Shown here: positions 42,436-53,379 of the stretch, piece after piece | How the letters are laid out: each line of letters opens with the position of its first letter | Numbering within the stretch: the stretch's first letter is position 1 | Origin: Rapana venosa | Taxonomy: Eukaryota; Mollusca; Gastropoda; Neogastropoda; Muricidae | Length of the DNA stretch: 64,000 nucleotides | NCBI GenBank assembly: GCA_028751875.1 | Contig: CM054153.1 | Coordinates: forward strand, 12,399,532-12,463,531 | Reading direction: 5' to 3' | The notes under the pieces: generated by a model | Told to the model about the DNA's origin: nothing | What the model saw: only the letters and a program-made list of their open reading frames with translations | Database searches by the model: none | Made by a program: the position numbers and the translations under genes

Positions 42436-42692
42436 AGGAGGGAGAGGGGGAGGGAGAGAGAGAGAGAGATAGAGAGAAGAGAGAGAAGATAGAGAAGAGA
42501 GAGAGAGAGGGAGAGAGAGAGAAGAAGAGAGAGAAGAGGAGGAGGCAAGAGAAGAGAGAGGAGGGATGTTGGAGGAGAGAGAGAGAGAAGGAGAGAAGGA
42601 AGCGAGTAAGAGAAAGAGGTCGCAGAGAGAACAGATAAGTGAGATCAAGAGAGAGAGAGAGAAAGAGAGAGAAGAGAAGAGAGAGGGAAGGG

Positions 42693-42727
<35 letters not shown>

Positions 42728-43140
42728 AAATGAGAAAGAGAGGAAGAGAGGAGATGACGGAGAGAGAGGAAGAGAGGCAAGAGGAAGGGTAGAGTAAGAA
42801 GAGATAAGAAAGAGTAAGAGAGAGAAGAGATAAGAGATGAAGAGAGAAGAGGATGCGGAGAAAGAGAAGAGAAAGAAAGAGAGAGAGATTAGAGAGATTT
42901 AGAGGAAGAGGAGGGAAGAGAGAAAAGAGTGTTAAGAGGAGAAATTTTGATTAGAGAGAAGAGAGAGACGAAGGCAGAGAGGAGAGGTGAGAGAGAGAGC
43001 GATTAAGGAGCTCGGGACAGAGGGAGGGGAAGAGGAGGAGAGATAGATAGAAACTAGAAGAGAGCAGAGAGAGAGAAGAGAGAGAGAAAGAGCAGCCTGG
43101 AGACCCACCCGAAAGACGACGAAGAGAGAGAGAAGCAAAG
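42340..43140. repeat. ~800-bp GA-rich polypurine tract
   Basis: Almost pure purine on the plus strand, mostly GAGA and AAGAGA with rare T or C, so the strand asymmetry is extreme. Frames (up to 172 codons) are Arg/Glu or Leu/Ser repeats. Confidence 0.93.
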
Positions 43141-43144
43141 ACAT

Positions 43145-44130
43145 TACAACTCTACCGACCTAAATAAACACAAACACAAATAAAAAAAAAAACCCCTAGA
43201 GGCGGGAGAAAGAAGAAGAGAGAAGCACAAACCTTACACAACACTCTCCCCGATTTTCATCATCACGCATATTATTAAATTTATGCATAATAATAATAAT
43301 ATTATCAACAGCAACAATAATAAGCTTGCTATGAAATAGTGTTCTTACGAATAAAAAACAACAAAAGCACAATTTTAGTTCATATTTTTGATCAAGAGCA
43401 AAGAACACAGCATGTTTCAAAGAACATTTTTATATAAAAAAAAAAATACCCAGTGCAATCGCTCTACCATTTCACGCCCCTCCTCCCTTCAAGAAAACTA
43501 AATGCCTCCCCACAACCCCTTCCCCCAAACAACCCCCACCCTCAACCCTACCCAAAACAACGACCAAAAACAGAAACAAAAAAACAACGACACAAAAACA
43601 ACAACAAAACCCCAACAGCAGCAACAACAACACCCTCCCTCCCCTGCTCTGCCCTGCTCCCCCCAAAAAAAAAACAACAACAAACAAACAAAAAAAAACC
43701 CACCCTAAAAAACAACCACCCACCCCCCAACAAAACCACCACAGAAACCAACAAGCCCAAACATAACATCAACAAAAAACAACCAACAACAGCAACAACA
43801 GCATCCTCAAAAATCAACAACAACACAAAAGCAAAGCAAAGAAAAGACAAGACCTTTCTTTCAAGGTACAATAGAACACACTCTTAACGCAATCAATCAA
43901 TCAATCTAACGCAATGAAACAATCAACCTAACGCAATCAAACAATCAATCTAACGCAATCAAATAATCAATCAGTCGACCAATTGATCAGTCAACAAGTC
44001 AATCAATCAAACAACAAATTAAGATAGCCCCATATACAGCATAACTGTAACAAGGATAACTTGTTCTTCTTTCCGAACAGACTAAAGGCACCGCACTCTT
44101 GCTACCCCTGTGATCAAGCCAACAGCTCAC
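43145..44130. repeat. A/C-rich low complexity and an AACGCAATCAA tandem repeat
   Basis: 43490-43840 is A/C-rich with almost no G. 43886-43975 has three to four copies of a 21-22-bp unit, TCTAACGCAATCAAACAATCAA. 43150-43440 is an AT-rich spacer. No gene is recognised. Confidence 0.7.
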
Positions 44131-44139
44131 AAACATTGC

Positions 44140-44222
44140 ACGCACACACACACACACACCAACGCACGCACGCACGACCACGCACGCACGCACGCACACA
44201 ACACACACACACACACACAGGA
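44140..44222. repeat. CA/CG tract
   Basis: ACAC and CGCA steps. Confidence 0.9.
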
Positions 44223-44448
44223 AAATAGATCGTAGTATTATTCTGCCTAACACGTAACACAAAATGTGTCGATAACTTTAGTCTTTGTTTTAGATCAGAG
44301 TAGAATTAGTCTGTCGTTTTGAATTTTAAGCTGGAATGAAACCCAAGGGTTTACCAGCGCACATGGTTTTGCGGTTGTTAGTCCATCATAGATTTCTTGG
44401 TAAATAAAATGTGGTTGTAGGGTTTATGGAACTGTACCACAGAGAGAC

Positions 44449-44730
44449 GGGGACAGGATAGCTCAGTGGTCAGAGCGCTCGCTTTCCCCAAAGTTAAAAG
44501 TTAAGCAGCACTGAGCGTGGTTACCACTTGGATAGGTGGCCGTTTGCGCGCCTTGGCTTCAGTACAGTTCCTCCAGTTCACCCTCTTTAGGGTCAGGGAA
44601 GGTAAAGCAGCGAGGGAGAGGAGGTGGGTGCCGCCCTCAGTATGTTGGCCCCTAGAGAAGCTGAGGTCTCTGATGCCTTGTGTGCTTTCTGTCGACCACA
44701 GGGTTATGGGAACAGTTTGACCTGTTACCA
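44449..44730 (+). mobile_element. SINE family A, internally deleted
   Basis: GGACAGGATAGCTCAGTGG, AAAGTTAAGCAGCACTGAGC, CTTGGATAGGTGGCCG, CGCGCCTTGGCTTCAGTACA. It lacks the CTGTAAATGGGTACCTG block, then has CTCTTTAGGGTCAGGGAAGG and GTTATGGGAACAG. Confidence 0.8.
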
Positions 44731-44899
44731 CAAACACCAGTGGGTACAGTGGGAAAGAAGCCCCCAAACTCGTGAACGTGTTTCGTGTAATAAACGATGG
44801 AAATCCATATTTTTGGACTTTGGGAGACGTGGTTTTATTTCTTGATAGTAAATGCTTACATTGGTTGGGTCGTGTGTTGTGCTGAGCTGTGTTGTGTTG

Positions 44900-44904
44900 T
44901 AGTG

Positions 44905-44970
<66 letters not shown>

Positions 44971-45233
44971 TGTGGGAGAGGAGGGAGGAGAGAGGAGGAG
45001 AGGAGGAGAGAGGGTGGGAGAGAGAGAGAGAGAGAGTGAGAGACAGTGAGAGACTGAGCGCTTTTCATTGTGACAGCAATTATTAGATAATGATCGAAGT
45101 ATTGATACTTTAAAAAAAATTAAAGGAATTTGATAAGGACATAACAAAGTACATGATAAATATGCAAGTCTGCCCCCCCCCCCCTCCCCTCAGCACACAC
45201 ACAAAGTCACACACACAAGTCACACACACAAGT

Positions 45234-45280
<47 letters not shown>

Positions 45281-45465
45281 ACACACACACCACACAACTC
45301 TCTCTCTCTCTCTCTCTCCTCTCTCTCCCTCTCCCTCCCTCTCCCTTTCCCCTCCCTACTCCCCTTCTCAACCCACCCACCCCCACTCTTCAACACCCCC
45401 CACCCCCCATCCCACCTCTACCTACCCACCCACCCATAGACGCGCGTGCGCGCGCGCGTACGCGT
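44900..45465. repeat. GT, GGA, CA and CT tracts
   Basis: (GT)n at 44907-44973, (GGAGA)-type purines at 44975-45050, poly(C) at 45174-45184, (CA)n at 45192-45298, (CT)n and C-rich at 45299-45440, and CG alternation at 45441-45470. Confidence 0.9.
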
Positions 45466-45469
45466 CTGT

Positions 45470-46080
45470 CTGCTCAATCGCGCAGACGTACGCACATGAA
45501 AACGAATACACTCAAAGATACACAAGAGCACAACACAGTGCCGTCATGTGAGTTGCTTCTGAAGGGCAGAGAACGGAAAAGCATCGCAGGAAAGAAAAGA
45601 GGGGGAAAAAAAGACAGAAAACAGAAATAGTCTTGTCAAAAAAATAACACACCCAAATAAACTATGATATACAATCACATTCGCCGAAACACTCGCAGAC
45701 AACAAAACACACAGACAACTGAAAAGCTTCCAGATTGCTCGCAGTGTGCATTTATTTGTTTGTACGTGTGATGGCTTTGTGTGTGTGTGAGAAAAAAAAT
45801 ATGATGACGGAAAGAAATGACATGTTCGAAGATTTTTGGTTTATGTTAGAGAGAGAGATCAGTTTATTCTGTGAGACGTAGTTATGATAATATATGGAAA
45901 TTGATGCTTGGAGCAATAAGAAGCAATGAGGGGCTAGCAACGCGAAATAATATCTCTTTTTTTTTTTCCTTTCTTCTTCTTTTCTCGTTGATATGGTAAG
46001 TTTTAGCTGTCATTATGTTTTCATTATAACTTTTAGGTTCTCTGTCCATTTTTGGGGTCTATTTATTACATTTTTTTCTG
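45470..46080. other. no gene recognised
   Basis: AT-rich spacer with no SINE block or domain-bearing frame. Confidence 0.4.
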
Positions 46081-46081
46081 C

Positions 46082-46099
46082 TCTCTCTGTCTGTCTGTC

Positions 46100-46154
<55 letters not shown>

Positions 46155-46168
46155 GTGTTGTGTGTGTG

Positions 46169-46209
<41 letters not shown>

Positions 46210-46210
46210 T
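46082..46210. repeat. (TGTC)n, (CT)n, (GT)n tract
   Basis: TCTG steps, CT and GT in succession. Confidence 0.92.
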
Positions 46211-46499
46211 AAGTTTTGGTCTGCTTAACACATTTTTGTTGATAATATTATGAGCAAAACGGGTTTAATTTTCAGCGTTGGTTGGTTGGTTGGAAGGTTT
46301 TAAATTTTTAAAAATATTTTTATAGTAAAGATGTCTTGAAAGCACGTTTGTGATAAACATTGGCCAGCCACCCAAAGTTCTCGATGTGTCCTTTAGCAAA
46401 ACTGAAAATGGAAAAGAAAAGCGTGATGGTCATAGAAGTTACAAGGTAGAACGGATATTATACAAGCCGACTGTGTCATTTTAACTGCCTCGCCTTTAT

Positions 46500-46665
46500 A
46501 TATCTATGCAGGCGCAGGCGCACACATATATACGCGTTATCGTGTGTGTGCACGCATGCACGCACATACGCGCACTTACACACACACACATACACACACA
46601 CACACTGGCACGCACGCGCGCTTACAAGCACACACTGGCGCGCACGCACACACGCGCACACATAA
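46500..46665. repeat. CA/CG alternating tract
   Basis: ACGC and CACA steps with a GCGCGC core. Confidence 0.88.
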
Positions 46666-46733
46666 CGGCTTTTCAGCTTGTGTTCTAATATTTAGATTCA
46701 AGAGTGCACGCACTCACACTCACGCTTCCGAAA

Positions 46734-46734
<1 letters not shown>

Positions 46735-46808
<74 letters not shown>

Positions 46809-46953
46809 GACAGAGAGAGAGACAGAGAGAGAGAGAGGGAGAGAGAGAGACAGAGAGAGAGAGACAGAGAGAGAGAGACAGAGAGAGAGGGAGGAGAGAG
46901 AGACAGAGAGAGAGACACAGAGAGAGAGACAGAGAGGGAGACAGAGGAAGAGA

Positions 46954-46988
<35 letters not shown>

Positions 46989-47075
46989 GCAGGCAAAGCA
47001 ATTCAAGAAAAACAGAATGAATGGACCACACGCGTTCTGTTCTCTCTCTCACCACACACACACACACACACACAC

Positions 47076-47109
<34 letters not shown>

Positions 47110-47235
47110 TCACACACCCCCACACACAAACGAACGCACGCGCGCACGCTCCCACACCCACCCACCAACCCACGCGCGCACGCACGCACAGACAGACACA
47201 CACAGACACACAGACACAGACACACACACACGCAA
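46735..47235. repeat. polypurine tract, conserved core, CA/CT tracts
   Basis: GA-rich with regularly recurring GAGACAGAGAGA at 46735-46992. The ~60-bp core at 46996-47055 (CAATTCAAGAAAAACAGAAT, GAATGGACCACACGCG, TTCTGTTCTCTCTC) matches 29752-29812. CA, CT and CACG tracts run to 47235. Confidence 0.88.
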
Positions 47236-47499
47236 GAACAATGGAGCGACAGTTTGTTAACTTCATCTGCCACGTGCCAACGGTCTGGTTTAAGAAAACA
47301 CAGCCACAGTCTGATAGTCAGGCCATACAGGTTTTTGTTTGTTCGTTTGTTTGTTGTTGTTTGTTTGTTTGCCTTACTTTCAAGGAAATTCGTAGCGTAG
47401 ATTTACTGTTCCTTCGTTCGTTCAGTAGAGTAGTCTTCGAGGCATTTTAGACTGGGTGACATTAATTTTTTGTTGTTTATTCGTTACCCCCCCCCCCCC

Positions 47500-47707
47500 C
47501 CCCCCCCCCCTCTCTCTCTCTGCCTGTCCGTATGTGTGTCTGTATCTCTGTCTGTCTTTCTCGTAGTGTGCTTGTGTGCAGTGTGTGTGTTTGTGTGTGT
47601 GTGCGCGCGCGCGCGGCGCGCGTGTGCGTACGTGCGTGCATGCATACATGCGTGTTTGCTTGCTTTATTGAAAGTCTGTTCACTCTAGGTGATAATAGAG
47701 TGCGCGC

Positions 47708-47746
<39 letters not shown>

Positions 47747-48250
47747 TGTGCGTGTGTTAGAGCTCGTGCACGTGCGCTTGTTTTGAAAACGAGCAACTTT
47801 CTGCATGTATGTACATCTAGTTATGTGATTATCCAAAGTCTTAGTACTCTGGCAGACTTAGTGCTCTACGAGTGAACTGTATGCTAATTCCACTCCCATC
47901 ACTTTCTGTTTCAGGTCCAGTTTGTATCTTCCCCCCGCTCCCGTAGAGAAATGGGTCCCCCCCTCCCCTGCCTTGCAAAAACTACTTACACCACTAATGA
48001 TAACGAAAATCCTCCCCCGTACAACACTTCTGCTATGAAGTTTGAAGGTGAGTTTGCTTCCTTAGCGTTTCTAGATTTTGCACGAAGCTAAGTGGGTTTA
48101 AGGCTCCTTTATCTTTCGTCCCTCAACTAGAGCTTGGGTTACCTACCAATGGTGAGATATTAGCGTATGCAGCCATCTTTGCCCACCACTAACTTGGTTG
48201 CATGCCGACTGTGGGGATGATGTGTAAACACGACAACAATGTGCATGCGG
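47500..48250 (+). repeat. left copy of a ~1.6-kb diverged tandem duplication
   Basis: Parallel landmarks to the right copy, offset ~1,600 bp: GT/GC microsatellites, CATGTATGTACATCTAGTTATG, TTTCTGTTTCAG, TGCCTTGCAAAA, GAAGGTGAGTTTGCTTCC, and a minus-strand SINE E fragment (48120-48240). Poly(C) lies at 47488-47510. Confidence 0.6.
47915..48047 (+). other. candidate exon, left copy
   Basis: 133 bp between an acceptor (pyrimidine tract plus TTTCTGTTTCAG) and a consensus donor (GAAG|GTGAGT). Frame 1 is open throughout, with Pro-, Thr- and Asn-rich sequence and no recognised domain. The frame homologous to the right copy is interrupted by a stop. It could be a degenerate exon, or a chance pair of splice-like sites preserved in a duplicate. 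Confidence 0.25.
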
Positions 48251-48274
48251 TATTGCTTTTTGTTTTTTTACAAG

Positions 48275-48600
48275 ATATTTTCTTGTCATCCATTCCCACC
48301 GCTACGAATGGCCCATACTTCAGAAAGGCAGAACGGTGTTTTTTTAACAAACGCACAAGATGTTCAATCCTGCGTGCGTTCGTAAACGAGGCCTCGGTTT
48401 ATATATAGTCTCATCCGGAGTTTTCGGGGGACTAGATGTGAACTACAAGGGGAATTGTCCTTGAATGGGATTCGAACCCGGGTCCGGGAGATCGCGAGTG
48501 CAGTGTAGTGGTGGCTCGAAAACCTGCGGTCAATCCCAGGCCGTCATCAAAATCTCGAGCGCAGCTTTCTAACCACTAGGCTATCCCGCTCACTAATACT
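48275..48600 (-). mobile_element. SINE family B, minus strand, extended head
   Basis: From 48600 on the minus strand: GCGGGATAGCCTAGTGGTTA (A box), then two B-box-like segments (GGGATTGACCGC and GGGTTCGAATCCC) separated by ~60 bp. Next come TCCGGATGAGACTATA, CGAGGCCTCGTTTACGAACG, CATCTTGTGCGTTTG and GGTGGGAATGGATGAC. The head looks partly duplicated. Confidence 0.72.
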
Positions 48601-48659
48601 GTTATTATCTTGAGTGAAATATCAGCGGCTATTATCTTAAGTTTTCTGTCTTTATTTCG

Positions 48660-49030
48660 TAACAACCCCCCCCCCCCCACCTTCTCTCTCTACCCCGGCC
48701 CCCCCCCCCCCCCCCCCCCCACCCCACCCCCCGTGATAAACTGATGGCTCCTAATCTGTATAATCTGTAAAGTGACCAGTCCAAATCTCAGTAACGTCTC
48801 GTGGAGGGGATTTTTAAAAAAAATGTCTAGGGTCAGTTTCCTGCAGACATGCTGATGCCTCAGTGTCATTCAGGAGAGGTGGGGTGTGGGTTGGTGAAAG
48901 GATCATAGCGTTTAGAAAAGGATGACCAAACGATACTGTGCTTATACTATTATTTCTTGGAAGTCTTTAGCTTGATGAAAAGAGCTGTGAGATTTTACAC
49001 TTGATTTGATATCTGTAGTTATATCTGTTT
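48660..49030. other. poly(C) runs then unique spacer
   Basis: Poly(C) at 48666-48732. 48735-49030 has no recognised feature. Confidence 0.45.
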
Positions 49031-49034
49031 GTTA

Positions 49035-49036
49035 AG

Positions 49037-49107
<71 letters not shown>

Positions 49108-49232
49108 GTGTGTGCGGCGCGCGGGTTGTGTGAGTCTGTGTGTGTGTGTGATGTGTTGGCGTGTCTGTCTGTCTACATTTTTTTTTATGTACATACATAC
49201 ATCTTCACATCTCTCTCTCACTCTCTCTCTCT

Positions 49233-49278
<46 letters not shown>

Positions 49279-49350
49279 CTCTCTCTCTGTGCATGCGCGC
49301 GCGCTTACGTGCCTGCATGTGTGCGTGCGTGCGTACGCATACACTTGTGC
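49035..49350. repeat. (TC)n, GT and GC tracts
   Basis: (TC)n at 49039-49104 and 49209-49288, GT and GC alternation between and after. Confidence 0.9.
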
Positions 49351-49379
49351 CTGCCTGCTTTCTTAGTTTAGAACGATGC

Positions 49380-49690
49380 TCAATTTCTCAACATGTATGT
49401 ATACACCTAGTAATGCGATTGAGCAAATGCTTCCTCCTCTGCAAAATTGGTACTCGGTAAAACAAAACAAACAAAAAAATACATGTATTAATTTCTCTCA
49501 TTATTTTCTGTTTCAGATCCCATTTGAATCCTAGCCTTTTAGAGACATGGATCCCTGCCATGCAAAACTTACAGTACAATGTTTCCTACACGACACTTTG
49601 CGGTGAACTTGAGAGGTGAGTTAGTTTTCCTAACGTACCGAGACTTTCCTTCACTGAATTTTGGCTCTCTTTTTTTTTTTTTTTTCGTTC
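49380..49690 (+). repeat. right copy of the ~1.6-kb duplication
   Basis: CATGTATGTATACACCTAGTAATG, TTTCTGTTTCAG, TGCCATGCAAAA, GAGAGGTGAGTTAGTTTTCC, then a minus-strand SINE E starting at about 49686, in the same order as the left copy. Confidence 0.6.
49517..49615 (+). other. candidate exon, right copy
   Basis: 99 bp between TTTCTGTTTCAG and AGAG|GTGAGT. Frame 2 is fully open and reads SHLNPSLLETWIP, then a Gln/Asn/Tyr-rich stretch, ending GELE. The left copy gives a related start (SSLYLPP..VEKWVP), then breaks. No domain is recognised. If real it would be an internal exon of a plus-strand gene with no other exon located. Confidence 0.3.
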
Positions 49691-49868
49691 CTCGGCTTAG
49701 AGGCTCCGAGGCTCACGTATACCGAGATTGTTGCATATGCGAGCAATTTCGCCTACCACGAAGGTAGCTGCATTCCGACTTCGGGGATGTACGTATGCTG
49801 GGTATGCTCGTATTTCTGTAACAGCGGCGGATGGTTGACGTGAATTGTGGGGATCTTTAACGTGGATA

Positions 49869-50162
49869 GGTAAGGAAAGGTAAAGGAGTCCCATAACCTA
49901 TAAGGTCATAGGGGAGCGAGGCGTCAGAGACCTCACTTCTCTAGGGCCAGCATATTGAGGGCGTCGCCATCTCCTCTCCCTCGTGCTTTACCTTCCCTGA
50001 TCCTAAAGAGGACAGGTACCCATTTACAGCTGGGTGAACTGGGGGAACTGTACTGAAGCCAAGGCGCGCAAACGGTCACCCATCCAACTGGTAACCACGC
50101 TCGACGCTGCTTAACTTGGCTGGGGGAAAGCGAGTGCTCCGACCACTGAGCTATCCTGTCCC
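49869..50162 (-). mobile_element. SINE family A nested in SINE E, with TSD
   Basis: Full-length minus-strand copy, from GGGGACAGGATAGCTCAGTG at the right to the CTTTACC-type tail at the left. The 8-bp CGTGGATA occurs at 49861-49868 and 50163-50170. In uninterrupted E copies this site occurs once (CTTTAACGTG...), so the duplication dates the A insertion after E. Confidence 0.88.
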
Positions 50163-50204
50163 CGTGGATACTTCATCTTATTTATTTTTAATTTTTATTT
50201 TTAA

Positions 50205-50335
50205 AAAAAATTCATTTTATTCTGTTATATCGAGGATAAAGGAATAAGCTCTTATGTGCTTTTTTTTTTACATCCACTTCCCGTGTGTTTGCGGTTTTTG
50301 TCAATTCTGTCATCTGTTCCCACCGGCATCTTCTG
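50205..50335 (-). mobile_element. SINE family B 3' fragment
   Basis: TTATATCGAGGATAAAGGAA, AATAAGCTCTTATGTGC, ACATCCACTTCCCGTGTGT and TCTGTTCCCACCGGC. Confidence 0.72.
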
Positions 50336-50338
50336 CAT

Positions 50339-50376
<38 letters not shown>

Positions 50377-50534
50377 GGGAACTAAGGCACTGGCAGGTCT
50401 GAACCTGAAGTTGACATGGGAGATATCGTAAAAGGAATCCCCCCACCTTTCAAATTCACCAGACGCTACCGCCTAGATTCGAACCCACGACTTCATGGAC
50501 TCATAGCATTAAGTCGAACGGTCTTTTTTGTTGT

Positions 50535-51035
50535 TTGTCTGCCTAAGAAATAATTATGAGGTTTTTTTCCTGCTAAAGTCAGCAACCATTTGTTGAGAAG
50601 GGATTTGTTTATAGTCTTTGTTTTTAGTTATTTTTGTTTTTGTTTTTTGTTGTTTTATTTTCACCGGAAAGGAAATGTTCTATTCTTGACACAACCGGAA
50701 AGACGAAAGTATCATAAACCAAAAAAAAAATTCACCGCCGAAAAAATGGAAGTATCGTAAAAAAAAAATATATAACCGTTACAAAAATATACGGGATAGA
50801 TCGATCTGAAGATAATATATATATATGCTAAAAGCGTACATCTTTTACATGAGTTTTTTTCTGGCGTATATGTCGAAAATTCTAGAAGGTATTTTTGACC
50901 AGTTCGCTGCATGAGATACACGGAAATGCTGTTCTCTGTTTTGTTTTTACTGTGTATTTAATATCTCCAAAGTTGTTTCTAACCACAAGGGCTGCATTAG
51001 CTTCAAGGAAGTTGGAAGTTCAAAAACAGGTATCC
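50535..51035. other. AT-rich interval, no gene recognised
   Basis: No conserved block or domain-bearing frame. Confidence 0.4.
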
Positions 51036-51096
51036 TCTCTCTCTCTCTCTCACTCACTCACTCACTCACTCACTCACTCACTCACTCACAACCACA

Positions 51097-51146
<50 letters not shown>
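51036..51146. repeat. (CT)n, (CTCA)n, (CA)n tract
   Basis: CT to 51050, CTCA tetramers at 51050-51089, then CA at 51099-51145. Confidence 0.95.
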
Positions 51147-51149
<3 letters not shown>

Positions 51150-51626
51150 TAGTGATCCGAAATGTATAGGTCTCTTTCCATGTGACCATAGGTAGGCGGA
51201 TTTGTGGGAAGGGATTGAATTATGATGCAGGATTTGGAGGTCATGCCGCAATCACTGACCCTGCTTTTGTTCTTGTAGAAATCCTATTTATAAGAAACAT
51301 GACAAGATTTTAAGCCAATGAAACAATCTACCACTCTCCCCCTCCCTCCTCCCCCCCCCCCCTACACACACACACCACAACAACAACCACACTGAGATGC
51401 ACACACTCCCACTCGCAGCTTGTCCAAAATCAATGTTAATGAGCTTGAGAATAATCAAACCGGTTTATCAAAATTAGTGAACAGTCGCACTTGGTTTCTC
51501 AAAGTGAACTTCGTATAAGCTAAACCGAACCTGTTGAAATGATGATTAACAGGTAGCATAAGGAACCAGGACGAAATGGATTATTGTAACACAAACCACA
51601 TCCAACATTTCGCAAAACGTCCTCTC

Positions 51627-51659
<33 letters not shown>

Positions 51660-52505
51660 GACCCCTCTCAAGCCGCTTCAACTGAAGTTTAACAAAAGAC
51701 AGACAATGAACAAGGTAAATATTAATTTTTTTCTGTACACGAACATCGATAGCAATAAGGTTAAAAGTAAGCATATGTAATCAATAGTCAATGAATATGC
51801 GCTCAAATACAGGACAAAGTCATTTGGCATTGAATTAAAAAAAACACACTAAAAAAAAACCCCAACAACAACAAAAAAAGGAAAAAAAAGTACACCACAT
51901 GATTTTGAACAATTTTCCCTTTGGTGTGAACAGACACGTCAACAAAACAACTACGAAAGCCAACCGGTTAATCAAGTCCGTGATTTCTTTTTTTTTCTTT
52001 CCTTTTTTTTCTTTTCTTTTCCAAATGACAATTCTGATAAAAGATGATGATCATGACAGTCAATCGGAAGGCAATCCTCGCACTGATAATAATTTAGACC
52101 ATCACTTTTCTCCAAACATCGAGTTCGCACACACTAAGACATGATGATTTGAATCAGATGTTTTGAAAATACAGCAGCCCCCCCCCCCCCCCTCCTCTCT
52201 CTCTCTCTGCATGGGTGAATGCATACACGCACAGGTAAACTGCACCACACACACACACACACACACACACCACTTAACATTCAATGTTTCTGATGTCGAA
52301 CGCTCGTACGATTGTTTGTACAAAATACAACCACGCTGAAAAAGAAAAAAGCCAGAGATATCGACGATACTTTTGGGACAGGGGAGTGGGACGTAGAAAT
52401 TGACGGGCAATCGCAGCACCACACCGACATCAGGGAAGTTTGCATAGTTAAGGATTCAGAATGTCTACAGTCTTTGACTTTTCTGTCCAAAGTCGCCACG
52501 GTATT
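51150..52505. other. mostly unique interval, no gene recognised
   Basis: Poly(C) at 51629-51657 and 52178-52191, and a short CA tract at 52243-52271. A frame at 52312-52518 lacks any domain. Confidence 0.5.
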
Positions 52506-52509
52506 ACGC

Positions 52510-53047
52510 AGATTATAACTTGCTTACAATTTGAAACTGCATCACTTTTCTGCAGTTCACAGCTCGCTTATACTTTGAAACTGCATCCGTTTTCTGCAGT
52601 TCATAGCTCGCTTATACTTTGAAACTGCATCCGTTTTCTGCAGTTCACAGCTCGCTTATACTTTGAAACTGCATCCGTTTTCTGCAGTTCACAGCTCGCT
52701 TCTAATTTGAAACTGCATCCGTTTTCTGCAGTTCATAGCTCGCTTATACTTTGAAACTGCATCCGTTTTCTGCAGTTCATAGCTCGCTTATACTTTGAAA
52801 CTGCATCCGTTTTCTGCAGTTCACAGCTCGCTTCTAATTTGAAACTGCATCCGTTTTGGTTTCTCTCTTAACCCCCCTCGGCGAACTCTTATACTCGCTT
52901 ATACTTTGAAACTGCATCCGTTTTCTGCAGTTCACAGCTCGCTTATACTTTGAAACTGCATCAGTTTTCTGCAGTTCATAACTCGCTTATACTTTGAAAC
53001 TGCATCAGTTTTGGTTTCTCTCTTAACCCCCCTCGGCGAACTCACCA
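52510..53047 (+). repeat. 44-bp tandem repeat array, ~11 units
   Basis: Unit: TTCTGCAGTTCA(C/T)AGCTCGCTTATACTTTGAAACTGCATCCGTT. The period is exactly 44 bp across 52561-52826. Variants carry CTTCTAATTTG or ACTTGCTTACAATTTG. Twice, at about 52856-52893 and 53010-53045, the next unit is replaced by TTTTGGTTTCTCTCTTAACC with CCCCTCGGCGAACTC, which seems to mark a higher-order unit. A PstI-like CTGCAG recurs in every unit. Confidence 0.93.
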
Positions 53048-53379
53048 CATAATATCAGTAGAACGACAATGTAACAGTCCCCCATCCCTCCCATAATATC
53101 AGCTGTGATTTAGAATTTGTCTGCGCTGTCTGTATATGAAGCAGCCGAGACTGGGATACGGGAGTTTGTGTACACAAGTTACAGTGAGATGTAATAGGAA
53201 AGACGCAAGTTGTAACGTAACACAGTCATTGTTTCTCGGATGTATCTGACGACTCACATCGCATGACAACGATCCTTGGCACTCGTGTGTCCATTTATTC
53301 AGCTGGTGCATGAACACATTTGTCGACTTGTCACAGCTTTGAATGAATATCAACCTCCCAAAGACTTTGTGAGAGGTTT

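Larger units (their letters stand above)
49686..50530 (-). mobile_element. SINE family E interrupted by a SINE A and a SINE B piece
   Basis: Outer E element, minus strand. The 3' side at 49686-49868 has CCTCGGCTTAGAGGCTCCGA, TACCACGAAGGTAGCTGCAT, CGACTTCGGGGATG and GGATCTTTAACGTGGATA. The tRNA-like 5' side at 50375-50525 has GGCACTGGCAGGTCTG, GAAGTTGACATGGGAGAT and a reversed B box TAGATTCGAACCC. Between them lie SINE A (49869-50162), a minus-strand SINE B tail (50205-50335) and (GT)n (50341-50374). Confidence 0.78.

Noticed and set aside
47240..47330. short ATG frame (MERQFVNFICHVPTVW...) ending before a GT
   Set aside because: About 30 codons next to a CA tract. The following GTTTTTG is a poor donor and nothing supports it as an exon.
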